NCBI GenBank assembly: GCA_900466475.1
Contig: UBMI01000010.1
Location: forward strand, 186,001 to 250,000
Source of the DNA: Hyphomicrobiales bacterium
Lineage (GTDB): Bacteria > Pseudomonadota > Alphaproteobacteria > Rhizobiales > Rhizobiaceae
DNA: 64,000 nt
Direction: 5' to 3'
The translations under genes and the position numbers were made by a program. Positions within the stretch are counted from its first letter, which is position 1, and each line of letters starts with the position of its first letter. Shown piece by piece: positions 9,471-18,001 of the stretch. The notes beneath the pieces were generated by a model. That model did not search any database. It had not been told where the DNA came from and was given only the letters and a program-made list of their open reading frames with translations.

Positions 9471-10367
9471 TCAGAAGTTCCAGTTGCGGGCCTTGCTGAC
9501 GATGAAATCGCGAAAGGCTTTCAGCTTGGCGGCGTTCTTGATCTCGTCCGGATAGCAGAAATAGGTATCGAAAGAGGGGACGTCGGCATTGATCGCCAGC
9601 TGGATCAGGCCAGGGTCGCGGCCGACGATATAATCCGGCAGGCAGGCGATGCCGATGCCGAGCAGGCAGGCGCGCTTGATGGAAGTCTGGCTGTTGATCT
9701 GCAGATGCGGAATGCGCTTGTTGTCCGACGAGCGGCCGGCGATTTCCAGCCAGTTGACATCGAGCAGGTAGTTCGGCGCCGGCTCGCCGAAGGTGATGAT
9801 GCGGTGGTTATCTAGATCTTCGATCGTCTGCGGCTCGCCGTGACGATTGATGTAGGAGGGGGCGGCATAGACGTGCATATGCACGGTGAAAAGCTTGCGC
9901 TGGATCAGGTCCGATTGCTGCGGCTGGCGAAGGCGGATGGCGCAATCGGCATGGCGCATGTTCACGTCCACTTCCTCGTTGTCGAGGATGAGCTGGATCT
10001 GGACGTCGGGATAGAGCTGCAGGAATTCCTGGATCTTGTCGGTCAGCCAACCCTGGCCGAGACCGACTGTCGTCGTGACGCGCAGCTTGCCGGACGGCGT
10101 TTCCGTCGTCTCGGTCAGCTGCATCTTGACGGTTTCGAGCTTGAGCAGCACGTCATGGGCGGTGCGGTAAAGCAGCTCGCCCTGTTCGGTGAGGATCAGG
10201 CCGCGCGCATGGCGATGGAAGAGCTTGGTGCCTACATCCTGCTCGAGCGCACTTACTTGACGGCTGATGGCCGACTGGGACAGATGCAGCTTGTCAGCCG
10301 CATGCGTAAACGATCCGGCTTCGGCAGCTGCGTGGAAAATACGCAGCTTGTCCCAGTCCAATGGCAT
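9471..10367 (-). CDS. lsrB: LysR regulator LsrB/VtlR
   Basis: 298-residue LysR regulator. Its N-terminus, MPLDWDKLRIFHAAAEAG, and the helix-turn-helix, LSQSAISRQVSALEQDVG, are the LsrB/VtlR type. In Sinorhizobium LsrB is needed for symbiosis and oxidative stress control; in Brucella and Agrobacterium VtlR activates an AbcR RNA and small-protein genes. Here the gene sits 22 bases after trxB on the same strand and immediately before the tandem AbcR genes, the expected arrangement. GGGGTGGGGG before the ATG at 10367 fixes the start; an ATG at 10382 would lie upstream of that site. Confidence 0.9.
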   Translation of the reverse strand: MPLDWDKLRIFHAAAEAGSFTHAADKLHLSQSAISRQVSALEQDVGTKLFHRHARGLILTEQGELLYRTAHDVLLKLETVKMQLTETTETPSGKLRVTTTVGLGQGWLTDKIQEFLQLYPDVQIQLILDNEEVDVNMRHADCAIRLRQPQQSDLIQRKLFTVHMHVYAAPSYINRHGEPQTIEDLDNHRIITFGEPAPNYLLDVNWLEIAGRSSDNKRIPHLQINSQTSIKRACLLGIGIACLPDYIVGRDPGLIQLAINADVPSFDTYFCYPDEIKNAAKLKAFRDFIVSKARNWNF

Positions 10368-10389
10368 TCCCCCACCCCTCATGCCACTA

Positions 10390-11364
10390 TTACTCCGCTG
10401 CTACGGCAACGGGCATATGGCCCGTCAGATAACGTTCTGCCTCGAGGGCGGCCATGCATCCCAAGCCTGCGGCGGTGATTGCCTGGCGGAAGGTGTCGTC
10501 CGTCACGTCGCCTGCGGCATAGACACCTTCGAGGCTGGTCGCAGTCGAATCCGGTGCGGTCCAGAGGTAGCCATTGTCCTTGAGCTTCAGCTTGCCCTTG
10601 AACAATTCGGTGGCCGGCGCGTGGCCGATTGCCACGAAGACACCGTCAACGGCGACATCGGTAATAGTGCCGGTGCGGGTATCGCGCAGGCGAGCACCGG
10701 AAACGGACGGCGGCATGGGGGGCTTTGCCGGCGTGCCCGTGATCTCGGCGACCTCGGTATTCCAGAGAACCTTGACGTTCTCCTTGGAGAAGAGACGTTC
10801 CTGCAGGATTTTTTCTGCGCGGAAGCTGTCGCGGCGGTGCACGACCGTGACCGACTTCGCGATGTTCGAGAGATAAAGCGCCTCTTCGACGGCGCTGTTG
10901 CCGCCACCGACCACGATCACATCCTTGTTGCGATAGAAGAAGCCGTCGCAGGTGGCGCAGGCAGACACGCCGAAGCCCTGGAAATGCTGCTCGCTCTCGA
11001 TGCCAAGCCACTTGGCCTTGGCGCCGGTCGCGATAACGAGCGTGTCGGCAGTCCAGACCTGGCCGCTATCGGTGCGGGCAACGAAGGGGCGCTGGTTAAG
11101 GTCGACTTCGGTCACCAGGTCGTTGACGATTTCGGCGCCGACATGCTGAGCCTGCTGCAGCATCTGGTCCATTAGCCAGGGACCCTGGATGGGATCTGCA
11201 AAGCCCGGATAGTTCTCGACATCCGTGGTGATCATGAGCTGGCCGCCCTGTTCCAGACCGGCGATCAAAACCGGTTTCAGCATGGCGCGCGCGGCATAGA
11301 CCGCTGCCGTATAACCGGCAGGTCCGGAACCGATAATGAGCACCTTGGTATGGCGGGCAGACAT
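10390..11364 (-). CDS. trxB: Thioredoxin reductase
   Basis: 324-residue NADPH-dependent flavoprotein that reduces thioredoxin. It shows the FAD-binding GSGPAGYTAAVYAAR at the N-terminus, the redox-active CATC (C136/C139), the NADPH site GGGNSAVEEALYL, and the C-terminal GVYAAGDV FAD motif. It is the first gene of a two-gene unit with lsrB, linking disulfide reduction to a redox-linked LysR regulator. Divergent from the lrp-type gene, with about 230 bases between. Confidence 0.96.
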   Translation of the reverse strand: MSARHTKVLIIGSGPAGYTAAVYAARAMLKPVLIAGLEQGGQLMITTDVENYPGFADPIQGPWLMDQMLQQAQHVGAEIVNDLVTEVDLNQRPFVARTDSGQVWTADTLVIATGAKAKWLGIESEQHFQGFGVSACATCDGFFYRNKDVIVVGGGNSAVEEALYLSNIAKSVTVVHRRDSFRAEKILQERLFSKENVKVLWNTEVAEITGTPAKPPMPPSVSGARLRDTRTGTITDVAVDGVFVAIGHAPATELFKGKLKLKDNGYLWTAPDSTATSLEGVYAAGDVTDDTFRQAITAAGLGCMAALEAERYLTGHMPVAVAAE

Positions 11365-11593
11365 GGAATTTCCTTTCGATAGCAGGATGCGGCGGCTAAG
11401 AGGCGAATAAGGCCGTTTCGCGATCCCTGCGCCATTTATGAACGACCAATGCTTTTATTCAAGGGCAGCCTTGCATTACCAACAAGGCAAATGCAGGCGC
11501 CGTGCAAGATTCCGTCATCGGACTGAAACTTTCTTGCGTATTCCGTCGCTTTATATAGAAGCTGCCCACGGGGAATTAAAGAAAGGCCTAAGC

Positions 11594-12061
11594 GTGGTTC
11601 GCGCTGAACTTGACGTTATCGACATAAAGATATTGCGGGAACTGCAGGCCGACGGCCGCATGACCAATGTGGAACTTGCCGACAGGGTGGGAATTTCAGC
11701 GCCGCCCTGCCTGCGTCGGGTGCGTAAACTCGAAGAAGCGGGCGTCATCGAAGGCTATCACGCGATGTTGAACAGCCCGAGGCTCGGGCTCGATCTCGTC
11801 GCGTTCTGCATGGTCGGCCTCAAGCACCAGTCCGAAGCCAATCTGAAGGCCTTTGCTGCCGCCACCGCCGAATGGCCGCTGGTGCGCCAGGCCTGGATGG
11901 TTTCCGGTGACAGCGATTTCCTGCTGCATTGCGTGGCCCAGAACCTTACCCGCTTTCAGGATTTCGTCATCGAAGTGCTGACGGCCAACGAGCATGTTGA
12001 TACTGTTCGCACCATGCTGACGATCCGACAGGTGAAGAAGCTCGGGCTGGTCGAGCTATAA
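11594..12061 (+). CDS. lrp: Lrp/AsnC-family transcriptional regulator
   Basis: 155-residue feast/famine regulator. An AsnC-type helix-turn-helix (DIKILRELQADGRMTNVELADRVGI) is followed by the RAM/AsnC ligand domain (GLDLVAFCMVGL to LTIRQVKKLGLVEL). I take the GTG at 11594, preceded by GAAAGG, because it gives the normal family length; the open frame runs back to 11438 with Arg-rich, non-family sequence. It is divergent from trxB, as in Sinorhizobium. Ligand and regulon are not visible. Confidence 0.88.
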   Translation: MVRAELDVIDIKILRELQADGRMTNVELADRVGISAPPCLRRVRKLEEAGVIEGYHAMLNSPRLGLDLVAFCMVGLKHQSEANLKAFAAATAEWPLVRQAWMVSGDSDFLLHCVAQNLTRFQDFVIEVLTANEHVDTVRTMLTIRQVKKLGLVEL

Positions 12062-12065
12062 TCCA

Positions 12066-12118
12066 AAGCGTGTCGCGATCTTTCAGATCCGCTTGCCACG
12101 CTTCAGGCTCTTGTTTTC
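12066..12118 (+). terminator. Probable terminator of the lrp-type gene
   Basis: AAGCGTG (12066-12072) pairs with CACGCTT (12097-12103), enclosing a second hairpin, GATCT-TTC-AGATC. A T-containing tail, CTTGTTTTC, follows. It lies directly after the stop codon and before the converging glycosyltransferase gene. Confidence 0.5.
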
Positions 12119-12190
12119 ACGTGTCGTTTCTATTTGCGGTCGACATCTCCGTCTCTCCGCCTTCCTGATAAGTCCATCACCTGGCTCGGA

Positions 12191-13240
12191 TTAAGCGCCG
12201 AGAAGCTGCTGGTAAATCCGGTTGATTGCTGTTGCTTCCTTTTCCAGCGCGAAGTTTTCACGCACATGCCGGAGCGCTGTCTCGCCTTGAGCTGAAGTCA
12301 GCGCAGGATCGGCAAGATAGGTGGCGATGGCCGCCGTCAGTGCGTTGCCGTCGCCGGGCGGTACGATGACGCCGTTTTCGCCCGGTACGACCATTTCGGC
12401 GTAAGCGCCGGCGTCGGATGCCACGACCGGCGTCTTCGAAGCCATGGCCTCCAGTGGCGTCAGCCCGAAACCTTCGTTGCGGGATGGGGCGACATAGAGG
12501 CTCAGGCGGCGATACCAGACCTTGATATCAGGCACTTCGCCGATGAAGACGATGCGGTCGGTCAGACCGGCTGCGGCGATATCGGCCTTCAGCTTGTCGG
12601 CAAACGCCGTGTGCTCCGGCGTTACGCGGCCAGAAATGACGGCCGTCCAGTCCGGATGCTGCGGCAGCAGCGCAATCATCGCCTGGACGAAAAGATCGGT
12701 GCCCTTCTGATGGCGCACGCGGCCGAAACAGCCGACGAGATAGCGGCCGGGCAGGCCGCTGGCGGCGATCGTATCGTCAGCCCCTTCGGGTGGATGGAAA
12801 AGCGTCAGATCGACGCCATGCTGGATGATCACATGCGGCACCTTGAGGAAGGAGCCGGAGCGGCTGCTGGTGGCGATGACGGCATCCATCCGGCGGATCA
12901 GCCAGCGGGTATAGGAGGTGTGGCGGCGCTGGGCGGCGGAGGTGAAGACGAGCTTCAGCGGCATGCGCAGGACGTGGCGCATGAGGATGCCGACGGCCAT
13001 TTCGTTGTTGCGGCGCGCATGCCAGACGCGCTGCCGGCGCCCGGCAGGCGGGCGCCAGAGGCCGGCAAGTTGCGGCCATTTCAACCGCGGAAGTTCAGGC
13101 GGAAGACCAGGGCCGAGAGCGGCGATCTTGATCCCCAACCGGATCTGGCAGGGGATGAGCTGAACGATCGTGGACGTGACGCCGGAGAGCCGGCGTTTCA
13201 GGTTGGGCGCGATGATCTCGACGTCACTGATGTCCGGCAC
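12191..13240 (-). CDS. lpsB: LPS core glycosyltransferase, LpsB/LpcC family (GT4)
   Basis: Glycosyltransferase family 4 protein of about 349 residues. It has the N-terminal VEIIAPNLKRRLSGVTSTIVQL, a central GxFGRVRHQKGTDLFVQAM start of the nucleotide-sugar domain, and the EGFGLTPLEAMAS sugar-nucleotide motif with the E-x7-E spacing. Its closest known relatives are S. meliloti LpsB and R. leguminosarum LpcC, which add a core mannose to lipopolysaccharide at the inner membrane. The GTG at 13240 gives the LpsB length; the open frame to 13333 overlaps greA and is less likely. Cotranscription with greA, 31 bases upstream, is probable. Confidence 0.85.
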   Translation of the reverse strand: MPDISDVEIIAPNLKRRLSGVTSTIVQLIPCQIRLGIKIAALGPGLPPELPRLKWPQLAGLWRPPAGRRQRVWHARRNNEMAVGILMRHVLRMPLKLVFTSAAQRRHTSYTRWLIRRMDAVIATSSRSGSFLKVPHVIIQHGVDLTLFHPPEGADDTIAASGLPGRYLVGCFGRVRHQKGTDLFVQAMIALLPQHPDWTAVISGRVTPEHTAFADKLKADIAAAGLTDRIVFIGEVPDIKVWYRRLSLYVAPSRNEGFGLTPLEAMASKTPVVASDAGAYAEMVVPGENGVIVPPGDGNALTAAIATYLADPALTSAQGETALRHVRENFALEKEATAINRIYQQLLGA

Positions 13241-13271
13241 TGGCAGCTCGTGCAAAGAAAGGCGAGGGCGA

Positions 13272-13748
13272 TCAGCCCCAGGAAACGGAAAGGATTTCGT
13301 AGGCCTTCGAGCCGCCCGGCGCATTGACTTCAATGGAGTCGCCGACTTCCTTGCCGATCAGCGCGCGGGCGATCGGGGAGGAGATGGAGATGCGACCCTG
13401 CTTCACATCGGCTTCCTGATCGCCGACGATCTGGTAGGTCTTTTCTTCCTCGGTATCCTCGTCGACGAGCTTCACCCTGGCGCCGAACTTGATCTTGTCG
13501 CCCGACATCTTGGAGAGGTCGATGACTTCGGCGCGCGCCGTCAGGTCTTCGAGCTCGGTGATGCGGCCTTCATTATGGCTCTGTGCTTCCTTGGCCGCAT
13601 GGTACTCGGCATTTTCCGAAAGGTCGCCATGGGCGCGCGCTTCCGCAATTGCCTCGATGATTCGCGGGCGCTCCTCCTGCTGACGCCAGCGCAGTTCTTC
13701 CTGCAGCTTGACGAAACCACCCTGTGTCATCGGTACCTTATCAACCAT
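13272..13748 (-). CDS. greA: Transcription elongation factor GreA
   Basis: 158-residue GreA that rescues backtracked RNA polymerase by stimulating transcript cleavage. The N-terminal coiled coil carries the acidic tip [16 protein letters not shown], with the Asp and Glu that act in the polymerase secondary channel. The C-terminal domain includes [16 protein letters not shown] and [20 protein letters not shown] precedes the ATG at 13748; the 15 extra codons upstream are ignored. The leader contains a terminator hairpin (see 13791-13826), suggesting attenuation. Confidence 0.95.
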   Translation of the reverse strand: MVDKVPMTQGGFVKLQEELRWRQQEERPRIIEAIAEARAHGDLSENAEYHAAKEAQSHNEGRITELEDLTARAEVIDLSKMSGDKIKFGARVKLVDEDTEEEKTYQIVGDQEADVKQGRISISSPIARALIGKEVGDSIEVNAPGGSKAYEILSVSWG

Positions 13749-13790
13749 TTTTTCGTCCTTCTCTCCCCGCATCCGCAGTTCGCGCAGACA

Positions 13791-13826
13791 CAAAAGAAAA
13801 CAGGTCCCGAAGGGGACTTCGGAACC
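13791..13826 (-). terminator. Intrinsic terminator inside the greA leader
   Basis: On the minus strand GGTTCCGAAG, loop TCCC, CTTCGGGACC forms a 10-bp stem with one G-U pair, followed by TGTTTTCTTTTG. It lies about 43 bases before the greA ATG. No minus-strand gene lies between it and the divergent radical SAM gene, so it can only act on the greA transcript itself. A possible -10 (CTATAA, 13850-13855) would give an attenuated RNA of about 50 nt. Confidence 0.7.
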
Positions 13827-13985
13827 GTGTTACAAACCTAGTTCATTGCTTATAGCAGATCGGCACGCGCAATTTCCATAAAATTCGTATCGGCGCTTTT
13901 TATCATCAGCAGAAGTGCCTGCTTTTGAAGGGAACTTGCAGGGAAGCTCATTTCTTCGTCTTGATTTCGCCACCGTGAACATTTA

Positions 13986-15230
13986 GTGAACAAGATGATG
14001 AAGAAATCGCTTAGAGAACGGTTGGCGATCCTCTCCGACGCCGCCAAATATGATGCATCCTGCGCCTCCAGCGGCACGGTCAAACGGGATTCGGCTGCCT
14101 CCGGCGGGCTCGGCTCAACCGAAGGCGCCGGCATCTGCCATGCCTATGCGCCGGATGGGCGCTGCATTTCGTTGCTCAAAATCCTGCTCACCAATTTCTG
14201 CATCTACGATTGCGCCTATTGCATCAACCGCTCGTCCAGCAACGTCGAGCGCGCCCGTTTCACGCCGGAAGAGGTCGTCTGGCTGACGCTGGAATTCTAT
14301 CGGCGCAACTATATCGAAGGCCTGTTCCTCTCCTCGGGCATCATCCGCTCTTCCGACCATACGATGGAGGAGATGGTACGCATCGTGCGCGAACTGCGCG
14401 GCACGCATCATTTTCGCGGCTACATCCACCTGAAATCCATTCCGGAGGCGTCTCCACATCTGATCGAGGAGGCGGGGCTTTATGCCGATCGCCTGTCGCT
14501 CAATATCGAGCTGCCGACCGATAGCGGCATCAGCCGTTTTGCGCCGGAGAAGAAGCCCGCCAGCATCCGCCGCTCGATGGGCGATCTCAGGCTGAAGATC
14601 GAGGCGGCGGAAGAGCCGACGCTGCAGACCAAGCGGCGCAAGCGCTTCGTGCCGGCCGGGCAGAGTACCCAGATGATCGTCGGCGCTGATGGCGCCAATG
14701 ATGCGACGATCCTGTCGACCAGCGGTCAGCTTTACAGCAGCTACGGTCTCAAACGCGTCTATTATTCCGCCTTCAGCCCGATCCCCGACAGTTCGAAGAA
14801 CCTGCCGCTCATCAAGCCGCCGCTGATGCGAGAGCACCGGCTCTATCAGGCGGATTGGCTCTATCGCTTCTATGGTTTCGGCATCGACGAGATCACCTCG
14901 ACACAGCAGGGCGGCATGCTGGATCTCAATCTCGATCCCAAGCTTGCCTGGGCGCTCGGCCATCGCGAGGACTTCCCTGTCGATATCAATCGCGCCGATC
15001 GCGAGAAGCTCCTGCGCGTACCGGGGCTCGGCACCAAAACGGTGAAGGCGATCCTGACGGAGAGGCGGCAGCGCCGGTTGCGGCTCGAGGATCTGCCGCG
15101 GCTTGGTGTCTCCCTTCGCAAGGTGCAGGCCTTCATCACTGCCGAGGGCTGGACGCCGCGTCGCCTGGCCGATCGACCGGACCTGCGCGCCATGTTCGAA
15201 TCGCAACCCGAACAATTGTCGCTGCTATGA
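13986..15230 (+). CDS. Radical SAM protein, putative DNA modification/repair type
   Basis: About 410-residue radical SAM enzyme. The 4Fe-4S motif is CIYDCAYC (C72, C76, C79, counted from the GTG at 13986). The C-terminal part carries a helix-hairpin-helix DNA-binding element (VDINRADREKLLRVPGLGTKTVKAIL). The pattern is that of the uncharacterised 'DNA modification/repair radical SAM' family that always pairs with the next gene type. The start is uncertain: GTG 13986, or ATG at 13995 or 13998. The stop overlaps the next start as ATGA. Divergent from greA. The reaction is unknown. Confidence 0.85.
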   Translation: MNKMMKKSLRERLAILSDAAKYDASCASSGTVKRDSAASGGLGSTEGAGICHAYAPDGRCISLLKILLTNFCIYDCAYCINRSSSNVERARFTPEEVVWLTLEFYRRNYIEGLFLSSGIIRSSDHTMEEMVRIVRELRGTHHFRGYIHLKSIPEASPHLIEEAGLYADRLSLNIELPTDSGISRFAPEKKPASIRRSMGDLRLKIEAAEEPTLQTKRRKRFVPAGQSTQMIVGADGANDATILSTSGQLYSSYGLKRVYYSAFSPIPDSSKNLPLIKPPLMREHRLYQADWLYRFYGFGIDEITSTQQGGMLDLNLDPKLAWALGHREDFPVDINRADREKLLRVPGLGTKTVKAILTERRQRRLRLEDLPRLGVSLRKVQAFITAEGWTPRRLADRPDLRAMFESQPEQLSLL

Positions 15231-16681
15231 TGCGCCGTGTCGTTCTGGAGGGCAGGGGGAATTTCGAGGAGTGGCGCAAGGCGGCTCGCGCCTTTGCCGC
15301 AGCTGGAATTCTGCCTGATGAAATCGACTGGCATGAAAGAAGCAGCGAACCGGGTTTTGCCTTCCAGCGTGATGCCTTGCCGCCCGATCCGCCCGTCGAT
15401 GCCAGGACGATGAGCGTACCGCCGGCCTTCATGGCTTTGGCCGAGGCGGTGATCTGCCATAGCGATGCCAGGCGCTTCTCACTGCTTTACAGCCTGCTCT
15501 GGCGAACACAGGAAAACCGGAACCTGCTGGAGCTGGCATCCGATGAAGAGGTGTCGCGCGCCCGGCTGATGCAGAAGAGCGTGCATCGCGACGCTCACAA
15601 GATGACGGCCTTCGTCCGCTTCAAGGAGGTGGCGGCCCCTGCCGGCGGGCGGCGAAAATTCATCGCCTGGTTCGAGCCCGATCATTACATTGTCGCGCGC
15701 AAGGCTCCATTCTTCCAGCGCCGCTTCACCGACATGGACTGGCTGATCGCAACGCCAAAGGGATCGGCCGCCTGGGATGGCGAGCGGCTGACGACGAGCG
15801 ATGCGCCTGGCGAAAAGCCTGATATCAGTGACGCGACCGACGATCTCTGGCGCATCTATTATGCCAGCATCTTCAATCCGGCGCGGCTGAAGGTGAAGGC
15901 CATGCAGGCGGAGATGCCGAAAAAATACTGGAAGAACCTGCCGGAGGCCGATCTCATTCCCGGCCTGATTGCCGATGCGGAAGCAAAGGTACTCGCCATG
16001 GCGGAACGCGAGGCGACGATGCCGCTCCCCTATCACAACCGAATTCAGGAAGCGGCGGCTCGTCTGCCGATGCCGGAAATGGCGCCGGCCGGGACGCTGG
16101 AGGCGTTGCGCGAGGAAGCTGCAGTCTGCAATCGCTGCGCGCTGCATGCCAGGGCGACGCAGACCGTCTTCGGCGAAGGACCTGCCGATGCAGACATCAT
16201 GTTCGTCGGCGAGCAGCCGGGCGATCAGGAGGATCTTGCCGGCCGACCCTTCGTCGGACCGGCGGGCAAGGTCTTCGACGAGGCCGTTTCGCAGGCCGGT
16301 ATCGATCGGTCACGGCTTTACGTCACCAATGCCGTCAAGCATTTCAAATATGAGCCGCGTGGCAAGCGGCGGATCCATCAGAAGCCCAATCTTGGCGAGG
16401 TGCAGCATTGCCGCTGGTGGCTGAAGCTGGAACTCGATCTCGTCAAGCCGAAGCTGATCGTGGCGATGGGCGCAACCGCCTTTTACTCGCTGACCGGCGA
16501 CAAGCAGAAACTGGAAGACGTGCGCGGTCGGTCGATTGCGATGGAGGAAGGACGGCTGCTTTTCGTGACGGTGCATCCTTCCTACTTGTTGCGGCTTCCT
16601 GACGAGGACAGGAAGGCGCACGAGCTTGCCCGTTTCCGGCAAGACATGAATCAGATCAAGGCTCTGGCTCACTCAGCGTAG
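15227..16681 (+). CDS. DUF4130-UdgX fusion, uracil-DNA glycosylase superfamily
   Basis: 484-residue two-domain protein, translationally coupled to the radical SAM gene. Residues 1-250 are the DUF4130 domain found beside that family. Residues 285-484 are a UdgX-type glycosylase: motif A is GEQPGDQED (328-336), the UdgX-specific loop is KRRIHQKP (380-387) with H384, and the second catalytic motif is HPSYLLR (450-456). In mycobacterial UdgX the loop histidine bonds covalently to the uracil-excised site. Cysteines C301, C304 and C395 are candidate Fe-S ligands; H372 stands where family 4 enzymes have Cys. A longer frame from 14855 lies inside the radical SAM gene and is rejected. Confidence 0.88.
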   Translation: MMRRVVLEGRGNFEEWRKAARAFAAAGILPDEIDWHERSSEPGFAFQRDALPPDPPVDARTMSVPPAFMALAEAVICHSDARRFSLLYSLLWRTQENRNLLELASDEEVSRARLMQKSVHRDAHKMTAFVRFKEVAAPAGGRRKFIAWFEPDHYIVARKAPFFQRRFTDMDWLIATPKGSAAWDGERLTTSDAPGEKPDISDATDDLWRIYYASIFNPARLKVKAMQAEMPKKYWKNLPEADLIPGLIADAEAKVLAMAEREATMPLPYHNRIQEAAARLPMPEMAPAGTLEALREEAAVCNRCALHARATQTVFGEGPADADIMFVGEQPGDQEDLAGRPFVGPAGKVFDEAVSQAGIDRSRLYVTNAVKHFKYEPRGKRRIHQKPNLGEVQHCRWWLKLELDLVKPKLIVAMGATAFYSLTGDKQKLEDVRGRSIAMEEGRLLFVTVHPSYLLRLPDEDRKAHELARFRQDMNQIKALAHSA

Positions 16682-16689
16682 AATTCGAT

Positions 16690-17880
16690 TCAGGGAACGA
16701 AGACCGGATCCTTCGGCAGGTTGGGCGGATTGTATCCGGTCACCATGCGCACTCTCACGGATTCATGCAGGTTTGCGCGATCGGGGATGAAACGCCGGTC
16801 CTCGAGGGGCAGATAAATGCCTCCTCTGTTGCCGCGTTTGCGCCAGGAGTTTTCAGGGACTCGCCGAGGAATATATTCGAGCAGTTTCCAGCCTGCACTC
16901 ATCGAGTCGTGCAGCGGTGCGGCGGCGTTGAGTTCGACATAGCTGTTGTCGCTCCTGCCAAGGACGACATTGTTGACCGTGCGCGAAACGTAAAGCAGGC
17001 CCGCAGGCCCGGTTTCACGGATCATCCAATCGAGCGGTATCTTGATCTGAGCGCTTTCAGCCTCCGGATAACCGCCCCCGATATCGCCATGGACACCGGC
17101 AAACCAGACCTCCTTGAAGTCCTGCTTTGCGGTCGCGGGCTTGAAAGGATTGCCGCGATAATCCTGATCCGGCGTCCACAATTCCGGCTGGAACATTGTT
17201 CGTCGTTCGTCGATTGCCATGGCGTGACGCACATATTCGACACTGGGGTTCTTTCTGGTGAAGGGGTGCGTCTTGAACTGGATTCGCCCTTTGCCCTTTT
17301 CGATGACCGAGGCAACGGTATCGAACAGACCGAGCAGCTTGATCGGCGGGCGGTCGTTGCGCAGCATGCGCTCATAGAGCCGCATGCTCTTGAAGGCAGA
17401 TGACGGATCTCCGCCATCTGCATGCTGTTCCTGTTCGGGAATGCCCTTATAGGTTCTGTAAGCGTAGTCGAGCAGGTTCAGGTGATATCTGCTGCAGAGC
17501 CCGAAGGCATGGATGAAACCTGCGAGAACCCGGGCCGTATAGGCGCCGCGGCTGAAGCCGAAAATATAGATGCGGTCCCTGTCGGGATGGCCGCCGTGAT
17601 CATCGGGCATGCCGGCATCGTAATTTTCGACGAGGAAACGGTAGGCACCTTTGACGTTCTCATCGAGACCCCATCCGGTGGCAAGGCCCCAGACCTCAAT
17701 GGACTTGCGGTAGAGGGGCAACCAGGCATCTGCCGCGCCAAGCGTGCCGACCCCGGGGTCGTAATAGACGATCTGTTCGTCGGAGCGCTTCAGCGTTCCG
17801 AACAGCCGGAGAATGTTGGTGCGGTCTGCGGATATCTCGTTCGACGTGCCGTCGAAGAGGATGACGATGTTCTTCGACAT
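16690..17880 (-). CDS. DUF2235 alpha/beta hydrolase, phospholipase-like
   Basis: 396-residue protein of the DUF2235 family, related to the Tle1 catalytic domain of type VI secretion phospholipases. The N-terminal KNIVILFDGTSNE, the nucleophile elbow GFSRGAYTAR with S110, an LLGLFDTVAS acidic element and AGVHGDIGGGYPE with the putative catalytic His are all present. There is no signal peptide, and no vgrG, immunity or secretion gene nearby; it stands alone and converges on the UdgX gene. Either a housekeeping lipase or an orphan effector; the sequence does not decide. Confidence 0.82.
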   Translation of the reverse strand: MSKNIVILFDGTSNEISADRTNILRLFGTLKRSDEQIVYYDPGVGTLGAADAWLPLYRKSIEVWGLATGWGLDENVKGAYRFLVENYDAGMPDDHGGHPDRDRIYIFGFSRGAYTARVLAGFIHAFGLCSRYHLNLLDYAYRTYKGIPEQEQHADGGDPSSAFKSMRLYERMLRNDRPPIKLLGLFDTVASVIEKGKGRIQFKTHPFTRKNPSVEYVRHAMAIDERRTMFQPELWTPDQDYRGNPFKPATAKQDFKEVWFAGVHGDIGGGYPEAESAQIKIPLDWMIRETGPAGLLYVSRTVNNVVLGRSDNSYVELNAAAPLHDSMSAGWKLLEYIPRRVPENSWRKRGNRGGIYLPLEDRRFIPDRANLHESVRVRMVTGYNPPNLPKDPVFVP

Positions 17881-17942
17881 GCTGTTCCCCCGATACAGCT
17901 CGGGAGCAGGCTAACATCAAGTTTTCGTCTCTGCAATTTTGG

Positions 17943-17997
17943 GTCGCAGTTTTTACTGCGACGCCAGGATGAAGGCGAAGAGGCCATGCCTCTTCGC
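17943..17997 (-). terminator. Two consecutive hairpins after carB
   Basis: Reading in the carB direction, GCGAAGAGGC/GCCTCTTCGC (17975-17997, 10 bp) is followed by GTCGCAG/CTGCGAC (about 17943-17962) with an A-rich loop. Neither has a strong U-run, so this could be a processing or weak termination site. Confidence 0.45.
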
Positions 17998-18001
17998 GGG
18001 A

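Noticed and set aside
14855..15226. N-terminal extension of the UdgX fusion
   Set aside because: This part of the frame lies inside the radical SAM gene. The ATGA overlap at 15227 is the natural start.
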